A DNA stretch of 64,000 nucleotides from Flectonema sp. DT1601 (GCA_964019425.1 OZ025784.1:682001-746000); one strand, 5' to 3'; shown: positions 10,086 through 21,519, counted from the stretch's first letter. Notes: generated by a model not told the origin, from the sequence alone. Numbers and translations: made by a program.

Positions 10086-10445
10086 GGGGTAACTTGATAC
10101 TAATATTAAATGGAAAGCGGGGGGGAATTTCCCCATGGCACTTTTCAAGACCCCATAATACATTGGCAAAGAGGGGTGAAAAAAAAAAAAAAAACGATAA
10201 AGAAAAAGAAAAAGAAAACAAGTTACTATTCCCCTTGTGGTTTAGAGCCCCTGGATGCTACTAAGGGCAGTACAAAGTCAACGATTCCAGACGCGAGCAA
10301 GGAATAAGTAACTTGATACTGTAATAATATAAAGCAACTTGAAACTGGCTAAAATTAAATTAAGATTCGGCCAAACCTGGTATCGATAAACCCTATGTGG
10401 GATTTCGACGGTCACGTACTACACTGTAGCCCGTTATATCAATTT
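10086..10445 (+). repeat. R2 repeat copy (taacttgatac family)
   Basis: Two pieces: taacttgatactaatattaa at 10089, and a fuller copy from 10309 with gcaacttgaaactggctaaa, attcggccaaacctgg and cgtactaca-ctgtagcccgtta. The same order of blocks is found at 14829-15025. Confidence 0.6.
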
Positions 10446-11158
10446 GCTAAAATAAATAAATTAAAAAAAATACCATTGCACACCACCACAGTGGACGTTG
10501 CAAGATTGTTGCGGGTGACAATCAAGCGGTTTCGTCCTGATAATTAAATACTTCCGTATTTTATTTTGATGTGCTTGTGAGAGGGAAAAAAAAGGAAAAA
10601 AACGCAGGGGCGTTGAGAAGAAGTTGAAGGAAGAAGGGAAAATGAAAATCAATGATATCACAATTTGGGTTCGGGCTAACTTTAACTAGTCGAAAGGAAG
10701 AATAAAAACAACAAGAAAAAGTTTTAAAAAAAAAAAAAAAACAGAAAAAAAAATCACTCCGCGAAATCAAGCGAAGGAAAACAATGAGCTGGGTGTATTC
10801 TCAGTTGTTTTCAATTACACAATTTTTTTTTTTTTTTTTTCTTCTTTATTCTATTCCATTATAAATATTACAATATTATTAATTCGAATTACAATGAACG
10901 CAAACTTAACTTGATGACAGGCAAGCGAGGGGAAAAAAAAATGAAGAAAAAAATATAAACAAAACTTTAGAATCAATAACGATGAAGCAGACAGAAACCT
11001 ATACAGTAAATTAAAGCAATACACCGGTTTTGATTAAAAAAAAAAAAAAAAAAATTAATGCAGAAATGAACTACTTTTTTATTCAAATACAGCACAAAAA
11101 GGGGGGGAAAAAAAAATAAATAAATAAATAAATAAATAAATAACATTAATGAAAATTT

Positions 11159-11360
11159 GGGGTGATGAATAAATTAAGTATATATGTACGAGTGGGGTTG
11201 AATGTTTCAATTCGTAAAATACAACTGTTTTGTATCACATTAACATAAGTGATAATTTAACAATCTGTTAAGGATACAGTGAACTATGGTGATGCTTAAC
11301 TTAGCCTTTTAAAGGGGTGATGATTAAATTAAGTATATATGTACGAGTGAGGATTAACTA
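11159..11360 (+). repeat. R3 repeat with a flanking direct duplication
   Basis: The block aaattaagtatatatgtacg occurs at 11172 and again at 11331, bracketing a copy of the AT-rich R3 repeat (tgataatttaaca, then atacagtgaac, then gatgctta). R3 copies also lie near 30510 and 47140. Confidence 0.55.
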
Positions 11361-12359
11361 TTCGAGTTTGTACATAAACAACGTACGGGGGGAGAGAGTA
11401 CAGAAGAATTATTCTGTTTCTTCTTTTTTTTTTTTTTTTTTTTGTTCCTTTTCTGCTTACCATACTAAAAAAAAAAAAAAAAAAAAGCAAAATTAGGATG
11501 GAGTGCGTCGATTCATTGGGTAGACCGATATAGTCTACACCGTTAGCGTAAAAAAAAACAAGGCAAAAAATTGACCCAAAAAATCTTTGATTTTTATATT
11601 TTTTTTATTTTCCAAATAAGAAATGGTTCTAATTTAGTCTTTTTTTTGAAGCTTGTCGGAAACTACAGTGAAATCACATTTCTTTTTTTTTTTTTTTTTT
11701 TTTTTTCCAATGCAAAAATTTATTGGTTTTTTTCGTGACATAAGAATAAAATCGTTTGATGTCGTGATAAAGAGACCACCAAAAAAAACTCAAAAAAAAA
11801 AAAAAAAAAAAAAAAAAAAGACATTTCACAATACTTTCCAACAGCTAAAATACAAAAACCAAGATTTGGGACAAACCACATAATTTCCAATGCGTTGTAA
11901 AAAACAAGTGAGAACATAGACGACACTGTACACGCAATGCTTGCTGGATCCAAACAAGATTACAAGACTCGTAGACCTTACGAACACGACTAAGCCTTAA
12001 AATATTTTTTTTTTTTTTTGATGGATATAAACGGAAAAAATCTCGTCAAAGCAAAAACAACGTGGTTCAGTAACCCCTCTATATCTCCTTTGTTGGGGAT
12101 AGGAGCGTAGAGAAAGAGTGCACATTCAAAAAAAAAAAAAAAAAAATTGTAATAATACGAAAAAAAAACCCCTAAGATAATAATACCGAAAATGACTAAA
12201 CAAGGTAAAGCAAGTGCTCTGAGAAAAATATCACCAAAAAAAAAAAAAAAAAAACCTTTCCAAACTACAACAAGAATAAAAATTAAAAGGGTATACTTCC
12301 GCATATCCGAAACAAGGACAATAATGTAATGATTGACAGTATTAGATAATAGTTTTTAT

Positions 12360-12410
12360 TTGCGGTTCGGGTAGTTGCACACGTCTGGGAGTGAGTGTCA
12401 GGTCGCCTGC
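12360..12410 (+). repeat. Short dispersed block R5 (gggtagttgcaca)
   Basis: gggtagttgcacacgtctg here matches gggtagttgcacatacgtctg at 7748-7768. Too short to assign to an element class. Confidence 0.35.
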
Positions 12411-13288
12411 ATAATAGGTTCTTTCTAAAACTGTCATTTTTTTTTTCTTTTTTTTTTATAATAATACTATGTTTATGCTTATTTTTTTTATTTTTTTTTC
12501 TAGAAACAAAAAGGTTTTTGTTGACGCTATGCAAAAAAAAAAAAACGAAATGAAATGAAATGAAAACCTGGGGTAAACCTGAAAAGTAAGTAGTTAGATG
12601 ACATGTTGCTAGGGCAAAGCAAACTAGCCCCCTTTCCTGCGTCACTTAGCGTTTCACAGTAGGTGCAAGTTGCTAAGAATAAAAAAAAATAAAAAAAAAG
12701 TTAAAATTAAAATTAAAAAAAGAGCATAGACGCCTCGGAAACCTCGACAACGTTGAATAAAAAAAAGGTTAGAATTTTGATTCATTGTTGTTTTTTTTTT
12801 TTTTTTTTTTTTTTTTTCTCATTCACATTAAATGGATAGGTCGAACGTGACTTGCTTTTTTTTCAAAGAAAAAAAAGAAGACTGAATATATAAAAAAAAT
12901 TAAAAAAAAATTAAAAAAAAATTATTAAAAATTATTAAAAATAAATCAATACGAGAACAAAGAGATCTAATTCTCTACGGTATAAGCAACTGACTCTAAC
13001 AATCGGCCACAAGTCACTTTCTGGAAATTGATTTTAACGTGACTATATCTTGAGAATTCTGTTGAAATTCTGATTCCCTTTCAGTCTTTGGTACGAAGAT
13101 GCTTCCATTCTCGAAATTGAATTTGCGTTTTTTTTTTTTTTTTTTCCGAAGCAAACAGTTGAGCAAGAAAAAAGTAGCTAAATAGGATTGGAAAAACAAG
13201 AACAACAAAAAAAAAAAAAAAAAAAAAGGGGAAAAAAAATTTACTATTTTTTTTTAATTGAGAGAAAGAAGAAAAAAAAACATTATTT

Positions 13289-13564
13289 TCAAGCGCAAAT
13301 TGACATAGCAGCTATTGCAACGTCAGGACGATCTTTACTAGTGAATGCCAGAGAGCACGACGAGTGTCCCCAAAAAAGGTCCTCATCCTCATCTTCAAGT
13401 GACGACAACGATGAGTCAAGAAGACCAACCCTCGAAATATCTTTTTTCATCCTCTGTGAGTCGCTACTTGAGACACTACTCCTCTTCGACGAATGCCTTC
13501 CCTTGAATGGCATTTCAACCTCTCCCGTTCCGTTAGCCGCGGCAACAATGTGAGCATTTCCCAT
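13289..13564 (-). CDS. Possible small protein with MGN N-terminus
   Basis: A 91-residue open frame starting MGNAHIVAAANGTGEVEMPF, rich in Ser and acidic residues in the middle (SSSDSQRM, SSLEDEDEDLF). The MGN start with small residues following could be an N-myristoylation signal. Unlike neighbouring frames it is not made of homopolymer-encoded residues. The ATG is preceded by gtagaaaa. No family is recognised and no second exon is evident, so it may be real or chance. Confidence 0.45.
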   Translation of the reverse strand: MGNAHIVAAANGTGEVEMPFKGRHSSKRSSVSSSDSQRMKKDISRVGLLDSSLSSLEDEDEDLFWGHSSCSLAFTSKDRPDVAIAAMSICA

Positions 13565-13796
13565 TTTTCTACGGTAGGTGTGAAGAGTTTGCTGGAGAAG
13601 AGAAAGTAATATTATTATTTTTTTTTTTATTATTCACAAATATCAACATCAGTCACACAGCGACACTGTACTCTGCATAATGTGAATGTAATACTTGAAG
13701 GAACAAGAGATTAAGTACTACTGAATTTATTTCTGATGCTCAGATATTGATGCGATAAGAACTCAAGATAGCCATCGGGGGGAAGACTTTATTTGT

Positions 13797-14325
13797 AGAC
13801 AAAGCTTTAAACGCCATAAAGCACCTCCTTCTGCAGCCTATCCTGGTGAGTCTAACCAACAAGCCTAGACCCTTGGACGCAGCTGTCATCATCTTTTGAA
13901 TCTTAAAGGTTAACTTCCCATCATAATGTACGCCAAGATACCGCACGGTATTTGTCTTGTGAACTTTTCGTCCAACCGCATAGGTAAATCCGTGTAATCC
14001 GGGTCCCACTCTTTCCAGCATCTTATCTATTTCTGCCTTGTCGTGGACTTTCTTCAGTTGTGAGAAGCTGGCACTCATCTTCATTGTTTTCAGTACCGCC
14101 GGTTTGTTCGGTAGCTTGACTTTAATCTTATGTTGTGGAACGACATACAGGTGAGTGATGGCGAATTCTTCTTTTGAAACTACAGTTGTTGAGTTATCAT
14201 CCTTTACAAGGTTACTCATTTGTTCTGCCGTGGCCACTACTGTGGACTTGTCATGAGTTCCACTTGGCCTCACGTGAATGTATTCCGTCTTGCCAGGGTT
14301 CTTATTATTGATTTTGATGTGTGAG
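13797..14325 (-). mobile_element. LINE family B fragment (RT to connector region)
   Basis: The translation (HLYVVPQHKIKVKLP, KMLERVGPGLHGF, TNTVRYLGVHYDGKLTF) nearly matches the LINE B copy at 45590-46120. Both ends are missing and an internal piece near 13800-13840 is lost relative to that copy. It is related to but distinct from LINE A (LPQHKIKRKLP-type equivalents there). It lies in repeat-rich DNA with no tRNA beside it. Confidence 0.8.
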
Positions 14326-14828
14326 TATAACCAAAATAAAAAATCGCAATCTAGGTTGGGCCCCGACCTCTGAGAAAAATAAAGAACACCTATAGTGAGT
14401 GGCTCCACTCGGTTCGATCCTGCCACTAGGCGTATTCAGGGCAGCCGCAAAGCATAACAACTGGTCTTTGGCCAGGCTAGACCATCGTCCTACTGGAGTA
14501 TATGGAAAAGGCTAAAGGAAAAGACAGCTAATGCTGGACTGGTCCGTAGCCAGGAATCTCAGGCGAAAACCATCAAAAAAATCACCTGACCGAGGATCTG
14601 CAACCGAGAAGGGAGACGAGCTGGACGCAACGACCCAGGGAGAGCCACAATCAGACGAGATGGTCGGGTTGGAGGAGCTGGAAGACTCTCGGATATGGAG
14701 GTCGATGGAGAAGACGGGCCGGAAGATTCGGTGTCCAGTACGTCGAGGAGACGTTAGACGTTATGGTCGGGATGGAAGAGTCGGACTCCGTCGATGGTCG
14801 ACGGAGAGGAAGGCAGAGGAGGGGCAGG

Positions 14829-15025
14829 GAGGTAACTTGATACCAATATTAAATGGAAAGCAACTTGAAACTGGCTAAAACGAGAATAGGGTTCGGCCAA
14901 ACCTGGTTGCATATAGAAAATCAACAATTGGTATCGCTAAAAATCCCATATGTGCTGTCGAATATGGGGATTCGAGGGCCACGTACTACAGGTTGAGCGC
15001 CCCATGCCCTGTAGCCCGTTACAGC
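14829..15025 (+). repeat. R2 repeat, fullest copy
   Basis: Ordered blocks taacttgata, gcaacttgaaactggctaaa, gttcggccaaacctgg, cgtactaca, gccccatgccctgtagcccg. Partial copies occur at 1245, 10086, 34975 and 42211. Confidence 0.6.
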
Positions 15026-15079
15026 TTTAAAAGTATTCCTTCACACTTCAAAAGCAAATAAATATTAAAGGAAACGAAA

Positions 15080-15332
15080 AAAGAATTGGCTTTATCTCAA
15101 CTATACAGAAAATAATGATATAACACTGCGATTTTTTGTTTGTGCACGAAACCGGAGAGACAGAACCGGACAGATAAAACGTAAAATAAAGAAGCATAAA
15201 ATAATGATAAGCAAAAACAGAGGTTGTTTGTGCACGAAACCGTGAACCGACTTAAACTGATAAAGCTAAAGGATTACGTGTGCTGCCAACATTCTTTTTC
15301 GTTCTTACAATACTTGTTAAATGCAAAAAATT
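15080..15332 (+). repeat. R1 repeat with internal duplication
   Basis: Starts agaattggctttatct and runs to tacttgttaaatgcaaaa. The block tttgtgcacgaaaccg appears twice (15139 and 15227), so this copy carries an internal duplication. The same unit is inverted at 41341-41510 and partial at 22061 and 32315. Confidence 0.7.
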
Positions 15333-15836
15333 ATTTCTGGTTCGTAGCACACTACCAGGGGAGACAGACGAGGGCAGGTCACAAGAGGGAACGTCACCCG
15401 AAGGGAACAGGCCGGATGACTGACTGCGTCAGGCGGAGCGCGGAGAGGGCAGTCGGAGCCTCCGCCGAAGCTGGGGAACCCAGGCGAAACAAAGCCAACG
15501 GCCGAGAGACCTGCACAGCGGAAAGGGAGGATCGGTGAGGGCAAGAGAGATCGTCGGGCACGGTGTCAACGAGCACGAGGGGAATTAACTGTTCGATTTT
15601 GTACTTTTTTTTTTTTTTTTTTTTTTGTGTGCACAGCAGGTTCCTTCGACCTGCTTTGCTGTTTGCGCTGTTAGGCGCGGTTGTTCTTTCTTTCTTCTGT
15701 ACACTTTCTTTTTGTGGGGATTGGGGATGGGATGGGGGGTTCCCGTAGGCTTCGTATCTTCTTTGTTTTCTTTCTTTATCAATTACTAAAGAGTTCAGTT
15801 TACTTCCTCATTTGGTCTAAGAACCGCATCTTTAAA

Positions 15837-18800
15837 TTATGGATTTCCAGGTCTTCCGAGCATTTCAGCTATTTGGTCCAGTACCACTACAAAGTTGGAC
15901 ATGTTGCGTTGATTCTCCTTTAAGAAGCAGTCCTCTACTTTACTCACTACTTCACCAGTTTCGGTATTAATCATGCTGTGTATGTACAATGATCTCATCT
16001 TTTGGATACACCAGTGGTTGCACTTGAAAAGCACATGATGCGGTGTTGCAGTATCTCCATGACAGAAGATGCACTGTTCGTTTATTCCTTTTAGTTTAAG
16101 AGATCTACAGTGTCCAACTCTGAAGCGGGACATTAGGACTTCTTGTGGTCTCGTCAGTTCTTCTACAAAAGGTGGATGCCTCTGTTCGCCGGCTCCAATC
16201 CACTCCTCTCGTTTTCTTCTCTTGTGAAAAGTCATAAGGGTTCCCATATCCAGTCTAGTAACTAAACTCTCGAGTACCACACTGTCATCTGGAGGTTTCT
16301 TTATCGTACCTGCAGCGTGTTTTGCCACCTTGTCTGCTATTTCATTATACAGCACATCCATATGTGCTGGGACATACTGCATGTTAATATTAACACCTCT
16401 GTGTTCCAGTTTCAGTGCTAACTTCCAGATTGATGCGTTTGTAGCAGATTTCTGTTCTTCAGGTCCTCGCTCAAGTGCCTGTATTAGCGACATTGAGTCA
16501 GTTAGAATATGCGTCTTTGTTGTGGGAAGTATTCCTTCGGATGCCTTTTTGTTTTTCAGGAGTATTCTCATCGCTTGTTCCACGGCTATCTGTTCAGTTC
16601 TGTAGGAGCTTCCTGCTACAGGTATTCTGAATCCGGTCATGCTAACTTCCTTACCCTTCACTATTATCACAGATGCTCCTGACTTAGTCATGTACGTCTT
16701 CGTCCTATGTCTAATAGACCCATCTGTGTACACCTTCACGTCTTCAATTGGTAGACCGGCTTCTTTGTCTTTTGCCTCTTCTTTTCCAAAACAGTAGTTG
16801 AATTCCATTGCATTAGTTACCTTCCATGATCGCATCTTATAGTGCTTTGGATTGATTTCCGAGTGATACGAGCTTCTGTGTTTGTCGAGTCCCGGGATCC
16901 CCGACACATATTCATCCCAAACTATGCGACCCCAAGCTGTTTTTGGTGGGTAGTTTAGGCCTCCCTCCGTCATTGTGAGGCTACAAGCTGGTAGGTGGGG
17001 ACTTAATTTGAATTCTTCATAGGCCCTACACATCTTGTAGCGTATGTGTTCTTGTAATTTCGGCATATCTGCTTCATGGTACAAGTTCCTCAGCCTGGTG
17101 CTTGGCAGACATCCCGTTACCTGTCTAGCGGCTCTGTTTATTAAGATGTTTAGCCTCTCAAGACTGACGTCACCTCTCTTTGGCAGCAGCCAGGCAAAAC
17201 TTTCAACCCCATAGAGCACTCTCGCCATTACAACGGTCACCAGAACACAGATGAGGGTTCTCTTCCTGCATCCCATCCTGGAGAGTCTTAGCAGGAGCCC
17301 CAGTCCTCTGGAGGCTGCCGTCATCATCTTTCGCATGTGAGTTTTGAAGTCGAGGTTTTTGTCGTACAGAACTCCCAAGTATCTTACTACATCCGTTTCA
17401 TGTAGTTTGTCCACCACCGAAAATGCAAAAGCCTTGAGACCAGATCCAGTTCCTTGCAGCATCCTCAGGATGTCTCCTCTGGTGCGAACCTTTTGCAGTT
17501 GTGAGCATTTACTAGGTTCCATCTGCATGTCTACCAATACAGTTTCTGTCGTCGGTAATTTTCGTTTTATTTTATGCTGCGGAACCACATAGAAATGTGT
17601 TATCGCCTTTTTAGAATTGCCTATAGTAGTTGAGTCCTGATTATTTAGCATTTTTCGGATGGCCTCTGCTGTTGTGACGACATATTTGAAGGTGTGCCCC
17701 TCCGGGTATAGCACTTGTGGAGACTTATTTTCTTGGCTATCGGTATCCGGCCTCACATGTATGAACTCTGTTTTACCCGGGCTCTTGTTTATACAAATGT
17801 GGGATGCTGCGGCCCAATTTGAGAAGATGCGTACTGCTGTGTTAGCTTTGTCCTCCAGTCCTTTAACATCTGGAGATGTCATCACGAGCCCAACATCATC
17901 TGCAAAGACTGCTGGTTTATACCTATTCAATTCTCGTATAAGGCTTTCGATGTATATCGAGAATAGCTGTGGTCCTAGGACACTTCCTTGGGGTACTCCG
18001 ACTTGTATGTGTTTGAATGTTCCCTTTTCGCCGTTTACTCTGGTTGTGATCTTTCTCCCAGTCAAATAGCTCTGGACCCATCTTGTGTATTTCGCCGGTA
18101 TCCCAACTTCAGACATCCTCTTCAGTAGAATTTTCGGTTGGACGGCATCGAATGCCTTCTGCAGGTCAAACGTCATTAACATCGATTCCCTACCTCGGTA
18201 CCTTCCATCTAGTAGTCTCTCTGTTATCATGCAGAGATTTTCTACGGCACTGCGCCCTCTTTTATATGCGGCTTGCCGCGCACTCATCCTGTCCCCAAGT
18301 AAATGATGCATCCTTTCTGCCATCATCTTCTCAAACAACTTGCTTATTGCTGACGTTAATGTTATTGGTCGGTAAGAGAGTACACGTTTCTTGTCCTTTC
18401 CCGATTTTAAGATTGGAACTACTATCCCATACTTCCAAGATCTCGGAACCGCCGACTTTTCCCAAGTCATGTTGAACAGCCGTAAGAGTTGCACCATAAA
18501 TGTTTCTGGGAGTTTCTTTAACATAGTGTTCCACACCCCATCCGGTCCAGGTGCTTTCTTGTCTTTTAATTTCTTGAGCTGTCGCTTTAGTTCTCTCATT
18601 GTGAATTCTTCATTGCCTTCGTCCCCTGGTTTGTTCTCAAATACCAAGGAGGGCACTTCGTCGTCTACCAGATTGAATTGTGTCGCGTATGCCGTGGTAA
18701 ATATGTCTGCCATTTCTTTTGGATCAGTTGTTGTACTGCCTTCATGTTCTAATTCGCTAATGTTATTATCAACAATGCCCCCTTCAAGTTGCTTTACTTT

Positions 18801-19802
18801 TCTGAAAGCCCATTGGTAGTCCATCCCAGTCATGTCACATTCGATGATGTTTCTTTTAATTTTTCTGATGCCTTCCGCAATGGCATCCTTGTCAACTTTG
18901 TCCTGGTTGGGTTCATCAAGCAGTCTTTCTATTTCTGGATCCCTCACTGAGAAGGTGGTTTGCGTCCTTTTCTTATAGCCCGGTATGGTTTGTTTCGCAG
19001 CCTTCAGAATTTCTACAGAGATCCTTGTTGCAAGTTTTTGCACTGTTTCAATATTCTTTAACTTCGTTGCCGCCGTCGTTAAAACCTCCGAGTATGCATG
19101 CCACTTTGCACACTTCCATTTCCATTGCCACATCTCGTTCGATTGTGGTTTGGTTTTCGTCAAGTGTATGTTTTCAATCTTTACACTTATTGGAAGATGG
19201 TCGCTACTCCATCCATTTAGCAGTCCTATGTTTGCCATCATTGAATTATCCAGAGCAATAATATCTGGGGAGGATGAGCTCAATGGTCTCGTTATCTGCT
19301 GGGGCTCGTTTAATACTTCCATGGCAGCTTCTAATGACCAATTATAGAAGCTTGTTCCTGCTGAATTCATCTTTCCTTTTGACCAGATCTCATGATGTCC
19401 GTTGATATCGCCTGCTACCAGTGTTCCTGGCTCTGTTGGTAACTTCCATGTGGTTGCCGTTACGTTAGGCGGGTGATATACATTGTGTATTTTTAATGGC
19501 GGTGTTGATCGCAATTCTACAGATAGTATCTCAGTTTGGTCGTATGAGATGTCGGGGAGTTTAGTCACATAATTTTTAATATCCATTCTGACAAGTATGG
19601 CCAGACCTCGGTATCCTACCTTCAGAAGGCTGTCTCTTCGAATTATTATATAACCATCTATATTTAGAAATTTTCCGTAATTGAGCCATGTTTCTTGTAG
19701 TAGAACAATTTCTGGCTTGTGCTCTCTTAACGATCGATTTAATTGGAAGAAGTTTTCATTTTGTAGTATCGATCTTATGTTATTGGACCAAATCTCAATC
19801 AT
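15837..19802 (-). CDS. LINE A ORF2: endonuclease / reverse transcriptase / RNase H
   Basis: A 1321-residue protein. Residues 1-215: APE-type endonuclease with LLQETW, AGDINGHHEIW and SSDHLPISV. About 410-670: reverse transcriptase, with APGPDG near 417, SYRPITLTSAISKLFE, a LMTFDLQKAFDAV block, GVPQGSVLGPQLFSIYI and the catalytic FADD near 632 (Phe in place of the usual Tyr). About 1020-1160: RNase H with YTDGS, SSYRTEQIAVEQA, LTDSMS and NEIADK, giving the D-E-D-D set. About 1242-1264: CIFCHGDTATPHHVLFKC, a Cys/His knuckle. It catalyses target-primed reverse transcription. The start overlaps the ORF1 stop in ATGATTGA, typical of termination-reinitiation. Confidence 0.93.
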   Translation of the reverse strand: MIEIWSNNIRSILQNENFFQLNRSLREHKPEIVLLQETWLNYGKFLNIDGYIIIRRDSLLKVGYRGLAILVRMDIKNYVTKLPDISYDQTEILSVELRSTPPLKIHNVYHPPNVTATTWKLPTEPGTLVAGDINGHHEIWSKGKMNSAGTSFYNWSLEAAMEVLNEPQQITRPLSSSSPDIIALDNSMMANIGLLNGWSSDHLPISVKIENIHLTKTKPQSNEMWQWKWKCAKWHAYSEVLTTAATKLKNIETVQKLATRISVEILKAAKQTIPGYKKRTQTTFSVRDPEIERLLDEPNQDKVDKDAIAEGIRKIKRNIIECDMTGMDYQWAFRKVKQLEGGIVDNNISELEHEGSTTTDPKEMADIFTTAYATQFNLVDDEVPSLVFENKPGDEGNEEFTMRELKRQLKKLKDKKAPGPDGVWNTMLKKLPETFMVQLLRLFNMTWEKSAVPRSWKYGIVVPILKSGKDKKRVLSYRPITLTSAISKLFEKMMAERMHHLLGDRMSARQAAYKRGRSAVENLCMITERLLDGRYRGRESMLMTFDLQKAFDAVQPKILLKRMSEVGIPAKYTRWVQSYLTGRKITTRVNGEKGTFKHIQVGVPQGSVLGPQLFSIYIESLIRELNRYKPAVFADDVGLVMTSPDVKGLEDKANTAVRIFSNWAAASHICINKSPGKTEFIHVRPDTDSQENKSPQVLYPEGHTFKYVVTTAEAIRKMLNNQDSTTIGNSKKAITHFYVVPQHKIKRKLPTTETVLVDMQMEPSKCSQLQKVRTRGDILRMLQGTGSGLKAFAFSVVDKLHETDVVRYLGVLYDKNLDFKTHMRKMMTAASRGLGLLLRLSRMGCRKRTLICVLVTVVMARVLYGVESFAWLLPKRGDVSLERLNILINRAARQVTGCLPSTRLRNLYHEADMPKLQEHIRYKMCRAYEEFKLSPHLPACSLTMTEGGLNYPPKTAWGRIVWDEYVSGIPGLDKHRSSYHSEINPKHYKMRSWKVTNAMEFNYCFGKEEAKDKEAGLPIEDVKVYTDGSIRHRTKTYMTKSGASVIIVKGKEVSMTGFRIPVAGSSYRTEQIAVEQAMRILLKNKKASEGILPTTKTHILTDSMSLIQALERGPEEQKSATNASIWKLALKLEHRGVNINMQYVPAHMDVLYNEIADKVAKHAAGTIKKPPDDSVVLESLVTRLDMGTLMTFHKRRKREEWIGAGEQRHPPFVEELTRPQEVLMSRFRVGHCRSLKLKGINEQCIFCHGDTATPHHVLFKCNHWCIQKMRSLYIHSMINTETGEVVSKVEDCFLKENQRNMSNFVVVLDQIAEMLGRPGNP

Positions 19803-21519
19803 TTTGACAGTGGTTTTGGTTTGCTGTTACTTGGTGGGTAGTTCCGCTTAGCCCTACCTTGGCTTCTATCTTGTTGACGGCGGTTGCAATTTGAGATATT
19901 GCATTCAACATTTGTTGATAATTTTTAACAATCATTTCTTCATTTTTCTTTGTCGCATTGGTCAGTCCTTCAATTATCTGCGTCATTTTTGACATCGTTT
20001 CATCCAATCTAGTTTGCAAGTCAGCTACCTCAGTTTGTAATTTTGCTAGCGTCTCGTCAGTTCTTTCCTTCATAGTCTTGAGACCATCTTCTACTTTCTT
20101 CAGTTCTTGCGTTTTTCCCTGCGATGGGGGCAGTTTATTTTCTTGTTGTTGGGGCTGCTTGTTTCCTTGCAGTGTCTTTTTAGTTGCTTCCGCATAAGAT
20201 ATTTTCGCATCTCGATACTTTTGTACGGCTGGTTTTGGTTGTTTTTGGTCTTCTGGCAGCTCCATTTTCTCAATAGACATCAGGGTCTCACCACATTGTA
20301 AGAACTGGCTTTTCGGACTTTTATCGAGGGCGACCAAGAAGTCGCCTTTCTCCATGCGAATAAATTTAGAATTTAATCCCGCTTCCAAGAGCATTCCCTG
20401 GAGCCGGTTCGACCACCTGTACTGTGCACCACTGATACGGTACAGTCCAGCACCGTAGACTTGCGCAGCGAATTTCCCGGCACCCTTCCGTACTTTCTCT
20501 ACGTTTGCAGAGGCACTCACCCTTATCCCTATCTTCCCATAGTTGGTAGTCAGCCCCATGCACATGTCTTGTTGTGCCTTCAGGACTCCCATGGCTTCCT
20601 CATTCGAAGTTTTCCTGTCAAGCCATACTGTTTCATAGACATGCTTGGTCAGGCCCTCTATCGATTTTATCCTGAAGTAAACTTTGTTACTCCCTGAGTT
20701 GTGCATCAGTGCGATTGCTGCCTTTTCATCGTTTGGTAGGACTGTGACTTCACTAAAATCCCCCTTTCCAACTATCCGGAATGTCCTTGTGTCGACCCGT
20801 CCCTGATCACCCACCACTGCCTTGATTTTTGCAGTAAGCGATGCTGGGTTTCTGATAGCATCTCCTCCTAACTCCTTTGCTGTAGCCCACGCGATGAGTT
20901 CGTGAGTGATCGGTGGCTTTATGTTTGTTGCCACTATTAGTGTTGGGGTGTAGGTTGCTCCGGTAAAAGTCACAAACCACCATGATCTTATTCTTAGTCC
21001 CACTGCCATCTGGACAGGTGTTTGAATCTGTTGGGATGCTGTCGCGTATTTTAATGCTAACTCCGTTGGCGGTTTGGTGAAGACCAGGGTTAGTCTCTTC
21101 GTTTTCGTAGCTGTCTTGTAGAATTCCTCTCCAAGTTTAGAGGCTTGTTGGGACAGTACTAATGATAAGCCGTCTGTTGAGCTGTTGATTCCGTCTTCCA
21201 TCTTTATAATTTTTGATGGTTTACATCCGAAATGCTCTGGCTTCAGAGTTGGAGGATTTGTTTCCGGTTTCGGACCAGCCGTTTGGCTTGCTTCTTTTGT
21301 TTGTGGTGCTTCCACTTCCATCGCTTCTCCCTCTGATACTTCTGGTGATCCTCCCATCACCACGTCTTCGTCTCCTTCTTGCTGTTTTTGTGTCCTCTCT
21401 TCTTCTTCCCGGATTTCATTCTTGGCTTGTTCCCTCATTTTCTTCGCCTCTTTCCTTTCTCTTTCTCTCCTTTCCGCAGCCCTTCTATCTTGCGGACGCA
21501 TTGCTTTCTTACCAGCCAT
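19795..21519 (-). CDS. LINE A ORF1: nucleic-acid-binding/coiled-coil protein
   Basis: A 574-residue protein with a basic, Arg/Lys/Glu-rich N-terminus (residues 1-45), an acidic linker, a central folded region about 95-400 without Cys knuckles, a Gln/Lys-rich linker, and a C-terminal coiled coil about 455-550 (KLQTEVADLQTRLDETMSKM). By position it is the LINE ORF1 ribonucleoprotein chaperone, although no CCHC or RRM motif is obvious. The ATG follows an A-rich tract. The last codons overlap ORF2 by eight bases. Confidence 0.8.
   Translation of the reverse strand: MAGKKAMRPQDRRAAERRERERKEAKKMREQAKNEIREEEERTQKQQEGDEDVVMGGSPEVSEGEAMEVEAPQTKEASQTAGPKPETNPPTLKPEHFGCKPSKIIKMEDGINSSTDGLSLVLSQQASKLGEEFYKTATKTKRLTLVFTKPPTELALKYATASQQIQTPVQMAVGLRIRSWWFVTFTGATYTPTLIVATNIKPPITHELIAWATAKELGGDAIRNPASLTAKIKAVVGDQGRVDTRTFRIVGKGDFSEVTVLPNDEKAAIALMHNSGSNKVYFRIKSIEGLTKHVYETVWLDRKTSNEEAMGVLKAQQDMCMGLTTNYGKIGIRVSASANVEKVRKGAGKFAAQVYGAGLYRISGAQYRWSNRLQGMLLEAGLNSKFIRMEKGDFLVALDKSPKSQFLQCGETLMSIEKMELPEDQKQPKPAVQKYRDAKISYAEATKKTLQGNKQPQQQENKLPPSQGKTQELKKVEDGLKTMKERTDETLAKLQTEVADLQTRLDETMSKMTQIIEGLTNATKKNEEMIVKNYQQMLNAISQIATAVNKIEAKVGLSGTTHQVTANQNHCQND

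Larger units (their letters stand above)
9956..13288. other. Gene-poor low-complexity region
   Basis: More than 3 kb dominated by A/T homopolymers, TAAA runs (11117-11143), and dispersed repeat copies of the R2 and R3 families. Open frames here are Phe/Lys-rich artefacts of the tracts. I see no supported gene. Confidence 0.6.
14326..15604. other. Mosaic of repeats and GC-richer islands
   Basis: Contains an R2 copy (14829-15025), an R1 copy (15080-15332) and two GC-richer, purine-rich stretches (about 14530-14828 and 15355-15580) unlike the surrounding AT-rich DNA. No gene is recognised. The islands could be remnants of unknown elements. Confidence 0.5.

Noticed and set aside
14360-14432. tRNA-like 3' half (ggttcgatcc inside agtggc...gccact)
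   Set aside because: No D-arm or anticodon arm can be folded and the T-stem does not pair; only the B-box-like string fits.
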